Notes: generated from the letters alone by a model not told the origin. Counted from the first letter of the stretch, positions 9,606 to 18,615 are shown. The stretch is DNA of 64,000 nucleotides from Ga0077560 sp046330395 (GCA_046330395.1 JAXLSS010000005.1:1-64000); one strand, 5' to 3'. A program made the numbers and translations.

Positions 9606-10631
9606 GTGCGCGACGTGCTGACCACCCTGGCCGGCTGGGCCGACGCCGGCGTCCCCGCGGCGCTGGGCATCGTCACGCGCGTCAACCGCTCGGCACCGCG
9701 CCAGCCCGGATCCGCCATGGCCAGGGCCGCCACGGGGGCCATCGCCGGCTCCGTCACCGGGGGCTGCGTGGAGCCCGACGTGGTGGCGCACGCCGACCGG
9801 GTGCTGGCCGGTGAGCCGGCACACCTGGTGCCCTACGGCATCGCCGACGAGGACGCGTTCGAGGTGGGCCTGCCGTGCGGGGGCGAGGTGGACGTGTTCG
9901 TGGAGTCCATGGACCCGGTGCTCATCCGCCGGCTTCGCGACGAGGTGGCGGCCGAGCGCCCCGTGGCCTACGCCACGGTCATCGCCGGGCCCGGCGTGGG
10001 GACGCGGCGCGTGGTGGTGCCGGGGGACGACCCCGCCGACCCGCTGGTGGCCGCGGCCCTGGGGCCGCTGCGGTGGGGCGACACCGAGCTGGTGGAGGTG
10101 GGGGAGGACACCGTGCTGGTGCACGGCATGGCGCCCCGCCCGGCCATGTACGTGTTCGGCGCCATCGACCACGCGGCCGCCGTGGCCGGCATGGGCCGGT
10201 TCCTGGGGTACCGCGTCACCGTCTGCGATGCGCGCGAGGCCTTCCTCACCCCCGAGCGGTTCCCCGCCGCCGACGAGCTGGTGTGCGAATGGCCGCACCG
10301 GTTCCTGGAATCGGCGCCGGTGGACCACCGCACCGCCGTGTGCGTGCTCACCCACGACGCCAAGTTCGACGTGCCGGCCCTCCAGGTGGCCCTGGACGGC
10401 CCGGCCGGGTACATCGGCGCGATGGGGTCCAAGCGCACCACCGAGCGTCGCCGCGCCCGCCTGCTGCAGGAGGGCGTCACCGAGGACCAGCTGTCGCGAA
10501 TCCACGCACCCATCGGCCTGTCGATCGGTGCCCGAACCCCGGAGGAGGTCGGCATTGCCGTGGCCGCAGAGATCGTCCGAACCTTCCGTCAGGCGCCGGT
10601 AGCCGCGGATGAGGCTCGAGCACACGTTTGA
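9606..10631 (+). CDS. XdhC/CoxI-family molybdenum hydroxylase maturation factor
   Basis: 341 aa from the GTG at 9606, which follows GGGAGG by about eight bases; the frame is open further upstream but without a better start. The N-terminal XdhC region has the conserved SAPRQPGSAMA and TGGCVEPDV motifs, and GLPCGGEVDVFVE follows. The C-terminal Rossmann-like domain ends with the family signature GAMGSKRTTERRR. XdhC binds molybdenum cofactor, supports its sulfuration and delivers it to the large subunit. It begins the plus-strand operon xdhC-coxG-coxS-coxL-coxM and overlaps coxG by 23 bases. Assignment is secure at family level. Confidence 0.92.
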   Translation: MRDVLTTLAGWADAGVPAALGIVTRVNRSAPRQPGSAMARAATGAIAGSVTGGCVEPDVVAHADRVLAGEPAHLVPYGIADEDAFEVGLPCGGEVDVFVESMDPVLIRRLRDEVAAERPVAYATVIAGPGVGTRRVVVPGDDPADPLVAAALGPLRWGDTELVEVGEDTVLVHGMAPRPAMYVFGAIDHAAAVAGMGRFLGYRVTVCDAREAFLTPERFPAADELVCEWPHRFLESAPVDHRTAVCVLTHDAKFDVPALQVALDGPAGYIGAMGSKRTTERRRARLLQEGVTEDQLSRIHAPIGLSIGARTPEEVGIAVAAEIVRTFRQAPVAADEARAHV

Positions 10632-11208
10632 CATCACGGCCGCGCCGGATGAGGCGATGGCCGCCATGCTTGACGGCGCCAGGGTGATCCCCTGCATGCC
10701 CGGCGCCGAGCTGGACCAGCAGGTGGACGAGCACAGCTGGAAGGCGAAGATGACCGTGGCCCTGGGCCCGGTGAAGATGCACTTCCTCGCCGACGTGCAC
10801 ATGGACGAGATCGACCATGCCGCCCGGCGGGCGCGGCTGGTGTTCAAGGCCAAGGACACGAAGGGCATGGGCAGCGCCCAGGGCGGCAGCGACGCCCACT
10901 TCACCGGCATCGACGGCGGGCGCACCCGGGTGACCCTGGTCACCGACGTGCAGTTCTCCGGCCGGGCCGCGCAGCTGGGCCGGCCCAACGTGGTGAACGA
11001 CGTCTCGCAGACGCTGGTGGGCAAGTTCGCCAACTGCCTGCAGGTGCAGCTCACCGGCAGCGACGAGGAGGCCCGGCGTGCCCGGGAGGAGAGCGGCAAA
11101 CCCCTTTCGGGTGCCGCGGTGATGGGCGCGGCCGTCAAGGGCGTGATGGGACGGCTGCGGCACGGCGATGCGCACGACACCCCGCCAGAACCCCCACAAG
11201 GAGGATGA
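10609..11208 (+). CDS. CoxG-like SRPBCC-fold protein
   Basis: 199 aa; the first 145 residues are a START/SRPBCC domain typical of CoxG (opening MRLEHTFDITAAPDEAMAAM, then IPCMPGAEL and KMTVALGPVKMHF). CoxG anchors CO dehydrogenase to the membrane in Oligotropha. The C-terminal segment is a polar linker with an Ala/Val/Gly-rich stretch (LSGAAVMGAAVKGVMG) that could associate with membrane. The ATG overlaps the end of the xdhC-like gene, and coxS follows by 4 bases. The membrane-recruitment role is inferred from the family. Confidence 0.88.
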   Translation: MRLEHTFDITAAPDEAMAAMLDGARVIPCMPGAELDQQVDEHSWKAKMTVALGPVKMHFLADVHMDEIDHAARRARLVFKAKDTKGMGSAQGGSDAHFTGIDGGRTRVTLVTDVQFSGRAAQLGRPNVVNDVSQTLVGKFANCLQVQLTGSDEEARRAREESGKPLSGAAVMGAAVKGVMGRLRHGDAHDTPPEPPQGG

Positions 11209-11212
11209 CACG

Positions 11213-11674
11213 GTGAGGATCACCCTCACGGTCAACGGCACCGCGCACGAACTGGAGGTCCAACCCCGCGACCTCCTGGTTGACGTGCTGCGCGAGAACC
11301 TGGGCCTGACCGGCACGAACGTCGGATGTGACACGTCCACCTGCGGGGCCTGCACCGTGCACCTGGACGGGCGGTCGGTGAAGTCCTGCACCCTGCTGGC
11401 CGTGCAGGCCGACGGGGGCGCGGTCACCACCATCGAGGGGCTCGCCACCAACGGCGACCTCCATCCCATGCAGCAGGCCTTCACCACCCACCACGGCCTG
11501 CAGTGCGGGTTCTGCACCCCGGGGATGATCATGGCGGCCACCAGCCTGCTGGAGGAGATCCCGAATCCCACCGAGGAGCAGGTGCGTGAGGGGCTCGAGG
11601 GCAACCTGTGCCGCTGCACCGGCTACCACAACATCGTCAAGGCCGTGATGTCCGCGGCGGAGGGGGCGCGCTGA
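11213..11674 (+). CDS. coxS: CO-dehydrogenase-like small subunit, two [2Fe-2S] clusters
   Basis: 153 aa iron-sulfur subunit of the xanthine-oxidase superfamily. The plant-type ferredoxin cluster is bound by NVGCDTSTCGACTVHLDG plus a later Cys; the C-terminal helical cluster by QCGFCTPGM and NLCRCTGYHNI. The GTG at 11213 is chosen over an upstream ATG because a perfect AAGGAGG at 11198-11204 lies eight bases before it. This is the strongest ribosome binding site in the operon, as expected for an abundant enzyme. It passes electrons from the Mo site (CoxL) to FAD (CoxM). Its TGA overlaps the coxL ATG. Confidence 0.93.
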   Translation: MRITLTVNGTAHELEVQPRDLLVDVLRENLGLTGTNVGCDTSTCGACTVHLDGRSVKSCTLLAVQADGGAVTTIEGLATNGDLHPMQQAFTTHHGLQCGFCTPGMIMAATSLLEEIPNPTEEQVREGLEGNLCRCTGYHNIVKAVMSAAEGAR

Positions 11675-14055
11675 TGGCCACCACCGAACCCCGCATCGGC
11701 CGCGTCGTGCGCCGCAAGGAGGACCCGCAGCTGATCCGCGGGGAGGCGCGCTTCACCGACGACATCACGCCCCGCGGCACCCTGCACCTGGCCATGGTGC
11801 GAAGCCCATTCGCCCACGCCGACATCCGCGGCATCGACACCACCGCGGCCAAGGCCCACCCGGGCGTGACGGCCGTCTACACCTACGCCGACATCAAGGA
11901 CGACCTGCCGGGCGCCATGGTGTGCGCCTGGCCCATCGTGGACGACATCAAGATCCCGCAGGTGTTCGCCATCGAGGGCACGCGGGTGCGGTACGCAGGT
12001 CAGATCGTGGCCGTGGTGGTGGCCGGCTCCCGGGCCGCCGCGCAGGACGCCGCGGAGCTGGTGGACGTGGACTACGAGCCCCTGCCCGTGGTGATCGACC
12101 CCGAGGAGGCCATGGCCGACGGGGCGCCGCAGCTGTACGACGACGTCCCCAACAACCTCACCTACCGCTGGAGCTTCCTGGAGCACTCGCCCGTGCCGGG
12201 CGCAGGCGACCCCGACCCGGTCATCGCCGCGGCCCCCGTGGTGGTCACCGAGCGCTACCGGCTGGAGCGCCTGGTGCCCAACGCCATGGAGCCCCGCTCC
12301 ATCCTGGTGGAGCCCAACGTCAGCCAGGGCGAGTTCACCGTCACCTCCAGCACGCAGATCCCGCACATCGTGCGCACCGTGCTGACCCTGATGACCGGCG
12401 TGCCCGAGGCCAAGCTGCGCATCATCGCCCCCGCCGTGGGCGGCGGCTTCGGCAGCAAGCTGCAGGTGTACCCCGAGGACGCCATCTGCCTGGTGGTGTC
12501 CCGCAAGCTCGGGCGCGTGGTGAAGTGGACCGCCGACCGCACCGAGGAGTACGTGTCGGTGCACCACGGCCGCGACCAGTGGCAGGAGGTCACGCTGGCG
12601 GCCGACGAGAGCGGCAAGCTGAAGGCCGTGAAGGTGAAGATCGTGGCGGGCATGGGCGCCCATCACCTGCTGCTCACCCCGGGCATCCCCATGCTGGGTG
12701 CCTGGCTGTTCGGCGGCTGCTACGAGGCCGAGGCCTACGGCGTGGAGATCCTGGGGGTGTTCACCAACAACACGCCCACCGACGCCTACCGCGGCGCGGG
12801 CCGGCCCGAGGCCACCTACGCCATCGAGCGCGCCATGGACGCCCTGGCCCGCAGGGTGGGCAAGGACCCCACGGAGCTGCGGCGGATGAACATGATCCCC
12901 ACCTCCGCGTTCCCCAACCACACCATCATGTCCGGCCTCACGGTGGACAGCGGCGACTACACCGGGTCGCTGGACATCCTGCTGCGCGAGCTGGACTACG
13001 AGGGGCTGCGCGCCGAGCAGCAGCGCCTGCGCGACAGCGGCTCGCCCGTGCAGCTGGGCATCGGGTTCTCCACCTGGATCGAGATGTGCGGCCTGGCGCC
13101 GTCCCGGGTGGCCGGGGCCCTCAAGCTGGTGTGCGGCCTGTGGGAGAGCGCCACCGTGAAGGTGATGCCCACCGGCACCGTGCAGGTGATGATCGGCGTC
13201 ACCGCCCACGGCCAGAGCCACGCCACCACGTTCAGCCAGTTGCTGGCCGACCAGCTGGGCGTGGACTTCGAGGACGTGGAGATCATCGCCGGCGACACCA
13301 AGCTGGCCCCGTTCGGCATGGACACCTACGGCAGCCGCAGCCTGTCGGTGGGCGGCATCGCCATGCACAACGCGGGCGAGAAGATCATCGCCAAGTCACG
13401 GGCCATCGCCGCGCACACGCTGGAATGCGCGGAGGAGGACCTGGAGTACTCCGGCGGCACCTTCACGGTGCGCGGCACGGACAAGACCATGCACGTCAAG
13501 GAGGCGGCGTTCGCGGCCTGGACGGCCCACAACCTGCCCGACGGCATGGAGCCGGGGCTGGAGGCCACCTACGTGTACGACCCGCCCAACTTCTCGTGGC
13601 CCGGCGGCGCGCACGCCTGCGTCACCGAGGTGGACACCCAGACCGGCCGCGTGAAGATCCGCCGCTACCTGGCGGTGGACGACTGCGGGGTGCGCATCAA
13701 CCCGCAGATCGTGGACGGGCAGGTGCACGGGGGCGTGGCGCAGGGCATCGCGGAGGCCCTCTTCGAGGGTGCCCAGTACGACGAGGGCGGCAACCTGCTG
13801 ACCGGGACGATGACCACCTACATGGTGCCCACGGCGGCCGACCTGCCCAACATCGAGGTGATGGCCAACGACAACGCGCCCAGCCCCACCAACCCCCTGG
13901 GGGTGAAGGGCATCGGCGAGGCGGGCACCATCGCGTCGCCGCCCGCGGTGATCAACAGCGTCGTGGACGCCCTGTCGCACCTGGGCGTCACCAACGTCGA
14001 GCGCCCCGCGACACCCGAGCGGGTGTGGCGGGCCATCCAGGAGGCCGCCAAGTGA
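11674..14055 (+). CDS. coxL: form II CO-dehydrogenase-like molybdopterin large subunit
   Basis: 793 aa molybdopterin-cytosine-dinucleotide catalytic subunit. Visible are VGGGFGSKLQVYPED (cofactor-binding glycine loop), the active-site segment AYRGAGRPEATY and the C-terminal GEAG with the conserved catalytic Glu. Form I (true aerobic CO dehydrogenase) has AYxCSFR with the Cu-binding Cys; here the motif is AYRGAGR, as in form II. The gene order S-L-M is also that of form II, while form I is M-S-L. CO oxidation therefore should not be assumed; another aldehyde or heterocycle substrate is possible. The start overlaps the coxS stop (TGATG). Confidence 0.9.
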   Translation: MATTEPRIGRVVRRKEDPQLIRGEARFTDDITPRGTLHLAMVRSPFAHADIRGIDTTAAKAHPGVTAVYTYADIKDDLPGAMVCAWPIVDDIKIPQVFAIEGTRVRYAGQIVAVVVAGSRAAAQDAAELVDVDYEPLPVVIDPEEAMADGAPQLYDDVPNNLTYRWSFLEHSPVPGAGDPDPVIAAAPVVVTERYRLERLVPNAMEPRSILVEPNVSQGEFTVTSSTQIPHIVRTVLTLMTGVPEAKLRIIAPAVGGGFGSKLQVYPEDAICLVVSRKLGRVVKWTADRTEEYVSVHHGRDQWQEVTLAADESGKLKAVKVKIVAGMGAHHLLLTPGIPMLGAWLFGGCYEAEAYGVEILGVFTNNTPTDAYRGAGRPEATYAIERAMDALARRVGKDPTELRRMNMIPTSAFPNHTIMSGLTVDSGDYTGSLDILLRELDYEGLRAEQQRLRDSGSPVQLGIGFSTWIEMCGLAPSRVAGALKLVCGLWESATVKVMPTGTVQVMIGVTAHGQSHATTFSQLLADQLGVDFEDVEIIAGDTKLAPFGMDTYGSRSLSVGGIAMHNAGEKIIAKSRAIAAHTLECAEEDLEYSGGTFTVRGTDKTMHVKEAAFAAWTAHNLPDGMEPGLEATYVYDPPNFSWPGGAHACVTEVDTQTGRVKIRRYLAVDDCGVRINPQIVDGQVHGGVAQGIAEALFEGAQYDEGGNLLTGTMTTYMVPTAADLPNIEVMANDNAPSPTNPLGVKGIGEAGTIASPPAVINSVVDALSHLGVTNVERPATPERVWRAIQEAAK

Positions 14056-14897
14056 TCCCGGCACAGTTCGACTACGCCGTGGCCGGCTCGGTGGACGAGG
14101 CCATCGCCATGCTGGCCGAGAACGAGGACAACAAGCTGCTGGCGGGCGGCCATTCGCTGCTGCCGCTGATGAAGACGCGCCTGGCCCGCCCGGCCAAGCT
14201 CATCGACATCGGCCGCATCGACGCGCTGCGCGGGGTGTCACGCGACGGCGATCACCTGGTGATCGGCGCCATGACCACCCAGGCCGACCTGGCCACGGAT
14301 GCCCTGGTGCGCGAGCACTGCGCCATCGTGGCCATCGCGGCCGAGCAGGTGGGCGACCCGCAGGTGCGGCACATGGGCACCCTCGGGGGCTCATTGGCGC
14401 ACGCCGACCCGGCGTCCGACCAGCCCACCGTGATGCTGGCCCTGGACGCCGAGATGGTGGCCCGGGGTCCGGGTGGGGAACGGCGCATCCCGGCGGCGGA
14501 GTTCTTCCAGGGCTTCTTCGCCTCGGCGCTGGCCCCGGACGAGCTGCTCACGGCCATCCGCGTGCCGGTCACCGACGGGGCGGGCGCGGCCTACCTGAAG
14601 TTCACCCAGCGGGCCCTGGACTGGGCCATCGTGGGCGTGGCGGCCGTCGTCCGCAGCAGCGGCGGCACGGTGCAGGACGCCCGGATCGCGCTCACCAACA
14701 TGGGCACCGTGCCGGTGCGTGCCTCGGCGGCCGAGGCCGCGCTTGCCGGCGCCTCGGGTGACGCCATTGCGGCGGCGTGCGCCCGCGCGGGGGAGGGCAC
14801 CGACCCGCCCAGCGACACGTTCGCCGGTGCGGACTACCGGGTGCACCTGGCCGGGGTGCTCACCGAGCGCGCGGTGCGCCAGGCGATGGGCGGCTGA
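14052..14897 (+). CDS. coxM: CO-dehydrogenase-like FAD medium subunit
   Basis: 281 aa FAD-binding subunit of the PCMH fold. The two flavin motifs are AGGHSLLPLMKTRL near residue 32 and TLGGSLAHADPASD near residue 110, both standard for CoxM. The GTG at 14052 overlaps the coxL stop (GTGA), so stoichiometric coupled translation is likely. It accepts electrons from the CoxS iron-sulfur clusters and passes them to the respiratory chain or another acceptor. It is the last structural gene; a hairpin and moaA follow. Confidence 0.93.
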   Translation: MIPAQFDYAVAGSVDEAIAMLAENEDNKLLAGGHSLLPLMKTRLARPAKLIDIGRIDALRGVSRDGDHLVIGAMTTQADLATDALVREHCAIVAIAAEQVGDPQVRHMGTLGGSLAHADPASDQPTVMLALDAEMVARGPGGERRIPAAEFFQGFFASALAPDELLTAIRVPVTDGAGAAYLKFTQRALDWAIVGVAAVVRSSGGTVQDARIALTNMGTVPVRASAAEAALAGASGDAIAAACARAGEGTDPPSDTFAGADYRVHLAGVLTERAVRQAMGG

Positions 14898-14910
14898 CGG
14901 ACGACATCCC

Positions 14911-14943
14911 GCATGGGCGACCCACGACCGGGGCCGCCCATGC
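14911..14943 (+). terminator. hairpin between coxM and moaA
   Basis: GCATGGGCG and CGCCCATGC pair perfectly over nine bases around a 15-base loop, starting 13 bases after the coxM stop. There is no U-tract, so it may be a weak terminator, an attenuator or an mRNA stabiliser separating coxSLM from moaA. Confidence 0.4.
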
Positions 14944-14971
14944 CGGGTGCTGCAAGACTGGCGGTGATGCG

Positions 14972-15970
14972 ATGACCTCACCACCGCTCACCGACGCCTT
15001 CGGACGCGTGCACCGGTCGCTGCGCGTGTCCGTGACCGACCGCTGCAACCTGCGGTGCCGGTACTGCATGCCCGCCGAGGGCATGCCGTGGCTGTCACGC
15101 GATGTGGTGCTCACCGACGACGAGTTCGTGCGGCTGACGGCGCTGTTCGCGCGCCTGGGCATCACCGACCTGCGGGTCACCGGGGGCGAGCCGCTGGTGC
15201 GGGCCGGCCTGCCGGCCCTGCTGGCCCGCATGCGCGTGCTGCCCGGGGTGCGGGAGATGGCCATCACCACAAACGGGGTGCTGCTGGCCGACCGCATCGA
15301 CGATCTGGTGGCCGCGGGCGTGGACCGCGTGAACGTCAGCATCGACAGCCTCGATCCGGAGCGCTTCGCCACCATCACCCGGCGCGACGATCTGCAGCGC
15401 GTGCTGGAGGGGCTGGCGGCCTGCGAGGGGTACGAGCGCTTCCGGCCCATCAAGGTCAACGCGGTGGTGCTGCGCGGGGTGAGCGAGGACGACGTGCTGC
15501 CCCTGGCCGAGCTGGCCCGGCGCCGGCCGTACGTGGTGCGGTTCATCGAGGCCATGCCCCTGGACGCCGAGCGTGAGTGGGCCCGCGAGCACGTGATGCC
15601 CGGTGAGGAGGTGCGGGCCCTGGTGGAGGCGCGCTGGCCCCTGGTGCCGGCGGGCCGGGAGCGCCCCGCCGCGCCGGGCACCACCTGGCGGTTCGCGGAC
15701 GGCGCCGGCACGCTGCAGTTCGTCAACTCGGTGACCCAGCCGTTCTGCCAGAGCTGCGACCGCCTGCGCCTCACCGCCGACGGCATGCTGCGCACGTGCC
15801 TGTTCGCCGATGTGGAGACCGACCTGCGCACGCCGCTGCGGGCCGACGCCGGGGATGCGGACCTGGAGGCCATCATCCGCGCGGCCGTGCTGGAGAAGAA
15901 GGCCGGGCACGGCATCGGCACGCCCGGATGGCGGTACGACGGGCGGCCGATGAGCATGATCGGCGGCTGA
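14972..15970 (+). CDS. moaA: GTP 3',8-cyclase MoaA
   Basis: 332 aa radical-SAM enzyme performing the first step of molybdenum-cofactor synthesis. The N-terminal cluster motif is CNLRCRYCMP; the C-terminal GTP-binding cluster is in PFCQSCDRLRLTADGMLRTCLF. The protein ends in the Gly-Gly pair needed for activity in MoaA. The ATG at 14972 gives the standard start MTSPPLTDAFGRVHRSLRVSVTDRC; the frame is open upstream but overlaps coxM. Its position just after coxM fits supplying cofactor to this molybdenum enzyme. No other moa genes lie in the window. Confidence 0.95.
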   Translation: MTSPPLTDAFGRVHRSLRVSVTDRCNLRCRYCMPAEGMPWLSRDVVLTDDEFVRLTALFARLGITDLRVTGGEPLVRAGLPALLARMRVLPGVREMAITTNGVLLADRIDDLVAAGVDRVNVSIDSLDPERFATITRRDDLQRVLEGLAACEGYERFRPIKVNAVVLRGVSEDDVLPLAELARRRPYVVRFIEAMPLDAEREWAREHVMPGEEVRALVEARWPLVPAGRERPAAPGTTWRFADGAGTLQFVNSVTQPFCQSCDRLRLTADGMLRTCLFADVETDLRTPLRADAGDADLEAIIRAAVLEKKAGHGIGTPGWRYDGRPMSMIGG

Positions 15971-15972
15971 GC

Positions 15973-16000
15973 GGTGGGGCGGGCCGGGGCCCGCCCCACC
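15973..16000. terminator. strong bidirectional hairpin terminator between convergent genes
   Basis: GGTGGGGCGGGC and GCCCGCCCCACC pair perfectly over twelve bases with loop CGGG. It lies two bases after the moaA stop and just beyond the stop of the convergent minus-strand gene, so it can serve both directions. No poly-U follows, as usual in GC-rich genomes. Confidence 0.65.
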
Positions 16001-16022
16001 ACGTGTCTCAGCCCATGTCCAC

Positions 16023-17900
16023 CTAGCGGTTGAGCAGCGTGGTTGCGCCCAGCTCGTCGCGCATCTGGATGCGGTACCGCGCGCCGGGGCCGCTGATCTT
16101 GGCCAGGCCGGTGAGCGTCACCTTGACGCGACCGGCCTGGGCGACGTCCACCACCGTGGTGGAGGAGCGCCCGCCCCGGCGGGCCGTGACCGTGAGGATC
16201 CCGGGCTCGCTCACCTTGAGCACGCCGGTGATCGTGCGGGCGCCGGCCTTGGAGCGCGGCCAGCTCACCACCGTCACCCTGGGTTTGGCGTTGTTGGTGG
16301 GGGGCAGCGACTCCGCGAACAGGCCGCGGGCGTTCTTGCCGCCGTCGGTGAACAGCAGGAACGCGGTGCCCGTGCCGCCGCCGCGACAGGTGTTGCCGTC
16401 GGCGCTGAACGGGTCGGCGGTGCAGTCGCTGGACACCGGGATGCGCTGGGCGGTGACGCCCGCGCGGCTGCGCTGGATGCCCTGCGGGGTGTCCAGCACG
16501 AACGCGCCGTCAGTGGTGAAGTGACCCGTGAAGGCCCGCCCCACGCCCTTCACCTTGGCGTTCCAGGTGACCACCGGGGTGTGGCCGGCGAACGTGATGT
16601 CCGCCCCGCCCGCGTCCTGGCCGGCGGGCGACACCGCGCGGCCGCCGTTCATGGCCTCGAAGTGGTCACCGCCCACCAGGCGGCTCACGAACACGCCGTG
16701 CTTGCCGCCCGCGGCGGACTCGATCCACACCACCCACGGCACCGTGGGGGTGCCGGCGGTGAGCGTGCCGGCCGCCACGCGCGGGTCCACGGCGCTGCCG
16801 TCGGGGCTGATGTTCATGGAGCACAGGTCCTCGCTGGCCACCGAGTCGCCGCAGCGGCCCACCTGGTTGGCGCCCGAGCGGTCCAGCGGGAACACGCCCT
16901 GGCCGCCGGTGCGCGCGCCCTCCACCTTCCAGGCGAACCCGCCCACGGCCGTGCCGTCCGCCACGCCCTTGGCGGCGAACACCAGCTCGTTGCCGCGCAG
17001 GCCCAGGCCCGAGGTGCCCTCCTCGTACCACACCACCCACGGCACGGTGTCGTTGGGGCCCGTGAACGCGATGTCCGCGGCCTCGCCCAGGCGGGTTGGG
17101 TCGATGTTGAGCGTGGCGTCGGTTGCGGTGACGGGCTTGAAGCTGTCCTGGCTGATGCGGGCGACGCCCACCTCCTGCCAGCAGAAGCCGCCGATCACCG
17201 CGCCGCCCGTGGGCACCGTGCCCACGGGACACGTGGGGTCGGTGGTCTTGATGGCCCGCGACACGAAGATCTGCGTGGGGCTGCTGCCGGGGCCGTCGGC
17301 CTCCTTCCAGGCCACCCAGGGCACCGGCGGGTTGCCCGCCGTGGTGGCACCGCCGGCCACGGACGGGTCCTCGGCCTCGCGGCCGGTGTTGATGTTGAGG
17401 CTGGGCACGCCGGAGCCGCGGTCCTGGCCCGCGGGAATCCATTTGTTGTTCGTGGCGTCGAAGTGCGAGGCGATGATCTGCTTGACGTTGCCCAGCGCCG
17501 GGGAGGGCTCGTACCAGGTGGTCCAGGGCACGGTGCGGTCGGCGCCGGCGAAGTCGATGGAGGGGGCCTCGGCGTCCACCTGGGTGTTGAGGTTGAGCGA
17601 CGCCGGATTGCCCTGGGTCACGAACTTCCCGCCGGTGAACGAGCGCACGAAGATCTGGCTGTGGCCCGAGACGGCCTTCTCGAACGTCGCCCACGGCACG
17701 GGTTTGGCACCCGCGGTGAGCGCACCGCCCACCACATCAGAGGCGCCCGCCGACCCGGCGGTGGGGATCCCGTGCGCCGGGTCCGAATCCACCCGCTGCC
17801 CGCTGGTGGGCAGCGGGACGGGCGCGGCCACCGCGGTGGCCGCGAGGGCGGCGGCGGCGAGCGCCACCGTGAGCGCCGCGCCGGGACGTGGTGTGGGCAT
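16023..17900 (-). CDS. secreted multi-repeat protein, propeller-like
   Basis: 625 aa. The minus-strand ATG at 17900 follows GGAGAGGAG and begins a signal peptide (MPTPRPGAALTVALAAAALAATAVAAPVP); the frame is open upstream but runs over the divergent mocA gene. The mature protein has about six degenerate repeats of roughly 80-100 residues, each with a core such as VPWATFEKA, VPWTTWYEP, VPWVAWKEA, VPWVVWYEE or VPWVVWIES preceded by a Gly/Ala-Thr-Ala-Gly turn. This looks like a beta-propeller blade pattern. The last 110 residues form a separate beta-rich domain (RVTVVSWPRSKAGARTITG...). Function is unknown and probably extracellular. It sits between moaA and mocA without an obvious link to either. 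Confidence 0.75.
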   Translation of the reverse strand: MPTPRPGAALTVALAAAALAATAVAAPVPLPTSGQRVDSDPAHGIPTAGSAGASDVVGGALTAGAKPVPWATFEKAVSGHSQIFVRSFTGGKFVTQGNPASLNLNTQVDAEAPSIDFAGADRTVPWTTWYEPSPALGNVKQIIASHFDATNNKWIPAGQDRGSGVPSLNINTGREAEDPSVAGGATTAGNPPVPWVAWKEADGPGSSPTQIFVSRAIKTTDPTCPVGTVPTGGAVIGGFCWQEVGVARISQDSFKPVTATDATLNIDPTRLGEAADIAFTGPNDTVPWVVWYEEGTSGLGLRGNELVFAAKGVADGTAVGGFAWKVEGARTGGQGVFPLDRSGANQVGRCGDSVASEDLCSMNISPDGSAVDPRVAAGTLTAGTPTVPWVVWIESAAGGKHGVFVSRLVGGDHFEAMNGGRAVSPAGQDAGGADITFAGHTPVVTWNAKVKGVGRAFTGHFTTDGAFVLDTPQGIQRSRAGVTAQRIPVSSDCTADPFSADGNTCRGGGTGTAFLLFTDGGKNARGLFAESLPPTNNAKPRVTVVSWPRSKAGARTITGVLKVSEPGILTVTARRGGRSSTTVVDVAQAGRVKVTLTGLAKISGPGARYRIQMRDELGATTLLNR

Positions 17901-18030
17901 GACGTCTCCTCTCCAGTTGACCTGGGGGCGAGCCTCCACCGGATGGCGGTTCGGGCGCAAGACCCACGCGGACGCCGGGATGGGACGGCGGTACGATGCC
18001 GCGCAGTGGAGCCTCGTCGGAGGGGGAGCG

Positions 18031-18612
18031 GTGCGGGTTGCCGGTGTGGTGTTGGCGGGTGGGGCCAGCTCGCGGATGGGGCGTCCCAAGCAGCTGCTCC
18101 AGGTGGGGGGCCGCACGCTGCTGCAGCGCGCGGTGGACGCCCTCCTGGAGGGCGGCGTGCAGGAGGTGGTGGTGGTGCTGGGCGCCGACGCCGCCGAGGT
18201 GATCACCGGACTGGGTGCGCACCCCGGGGTGCGCACCGTGATGAACTCGGCGCACGCCACCGGGCAGAGCAGCTCGGTGCGCGCGGGCATCAACGCCCTG
18301 GACGACGGGGTGGATGCCGCGGTGATGATGGTGAGCGACCGCCCGTACGTCACCGCCGACGCGGTGCGCGAGGTGGTGCGCGCGGCCGCCGACTCGCCCG
18401 AGCACGAGGTGGCCATCGCCCAGTACACCGACGGGCAGGGGCACCCCGTGCTGCTGCGCCGCGCCATCTGGCCGCAGCTGATGCTGCTGCGCGGCGACGT
18501 GGGCGCCCGCGCCGTGCTGCCCATGGCGCACGTGCTGCCGGTGCCGGTGCCCGACCACATGCCCCGCGACGTGGACACCCCCGACGACCTGTCCGAGGTC
18601 GTGGAGGGCTGA
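18031..18612 (+). CDS. MocA/CoxC-type molybdenum cofactor cytidylyltransferase
   Basis: 193 aa nucleotidyltransferase of the MobA/MocA group. The nucleotide-binding loop is VLAGGASSRMGRPKQLL at the N terminus, and TGQSSSVRAGINAL is typical of MocA-like members. MocA adds CMP to Mo-molybdopterin, making the MCD form that CO-dehydrogenase-type enzymes carry, so a gene here completes the logic of the cox locus. Strict CTP specificity cannot be read from sequence by eye. The GTG at 18031 follows a GGAGGGGG stretch; TACGAT at 17992-17997 could be its -10 box with a short leader. It converges with the MFS gene, with three bases between the two stops. Confidence 0.85.
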   Translation: MRVAGVVLAGGASSRMGRPKQLLQVGGRTLLQRAVDALLEGGVQEVVVVLGADAAEVITGLGAHPGVRTVMNSAHATGQSSSVRAGINALDDGVDAAVMMVSDRPYVTADAVREVVRAAADSPEHEVAIAQYTDGQGHPVLLRRAIWPQLMLLRGDVGARAVLPMAHVLPVPVPDHMPRDVDTPDDLSEVVEG

Positions 18613-18615
18613 GCC

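Noticed and set aside
11674..14055. Calling the large subunit a true (form I) CO dehydrogenase
   Set aside because: The active-site motif is AYRGAGR, without the Cu-binding Cys of AYxCSFR, and the gene order is S-L-M.
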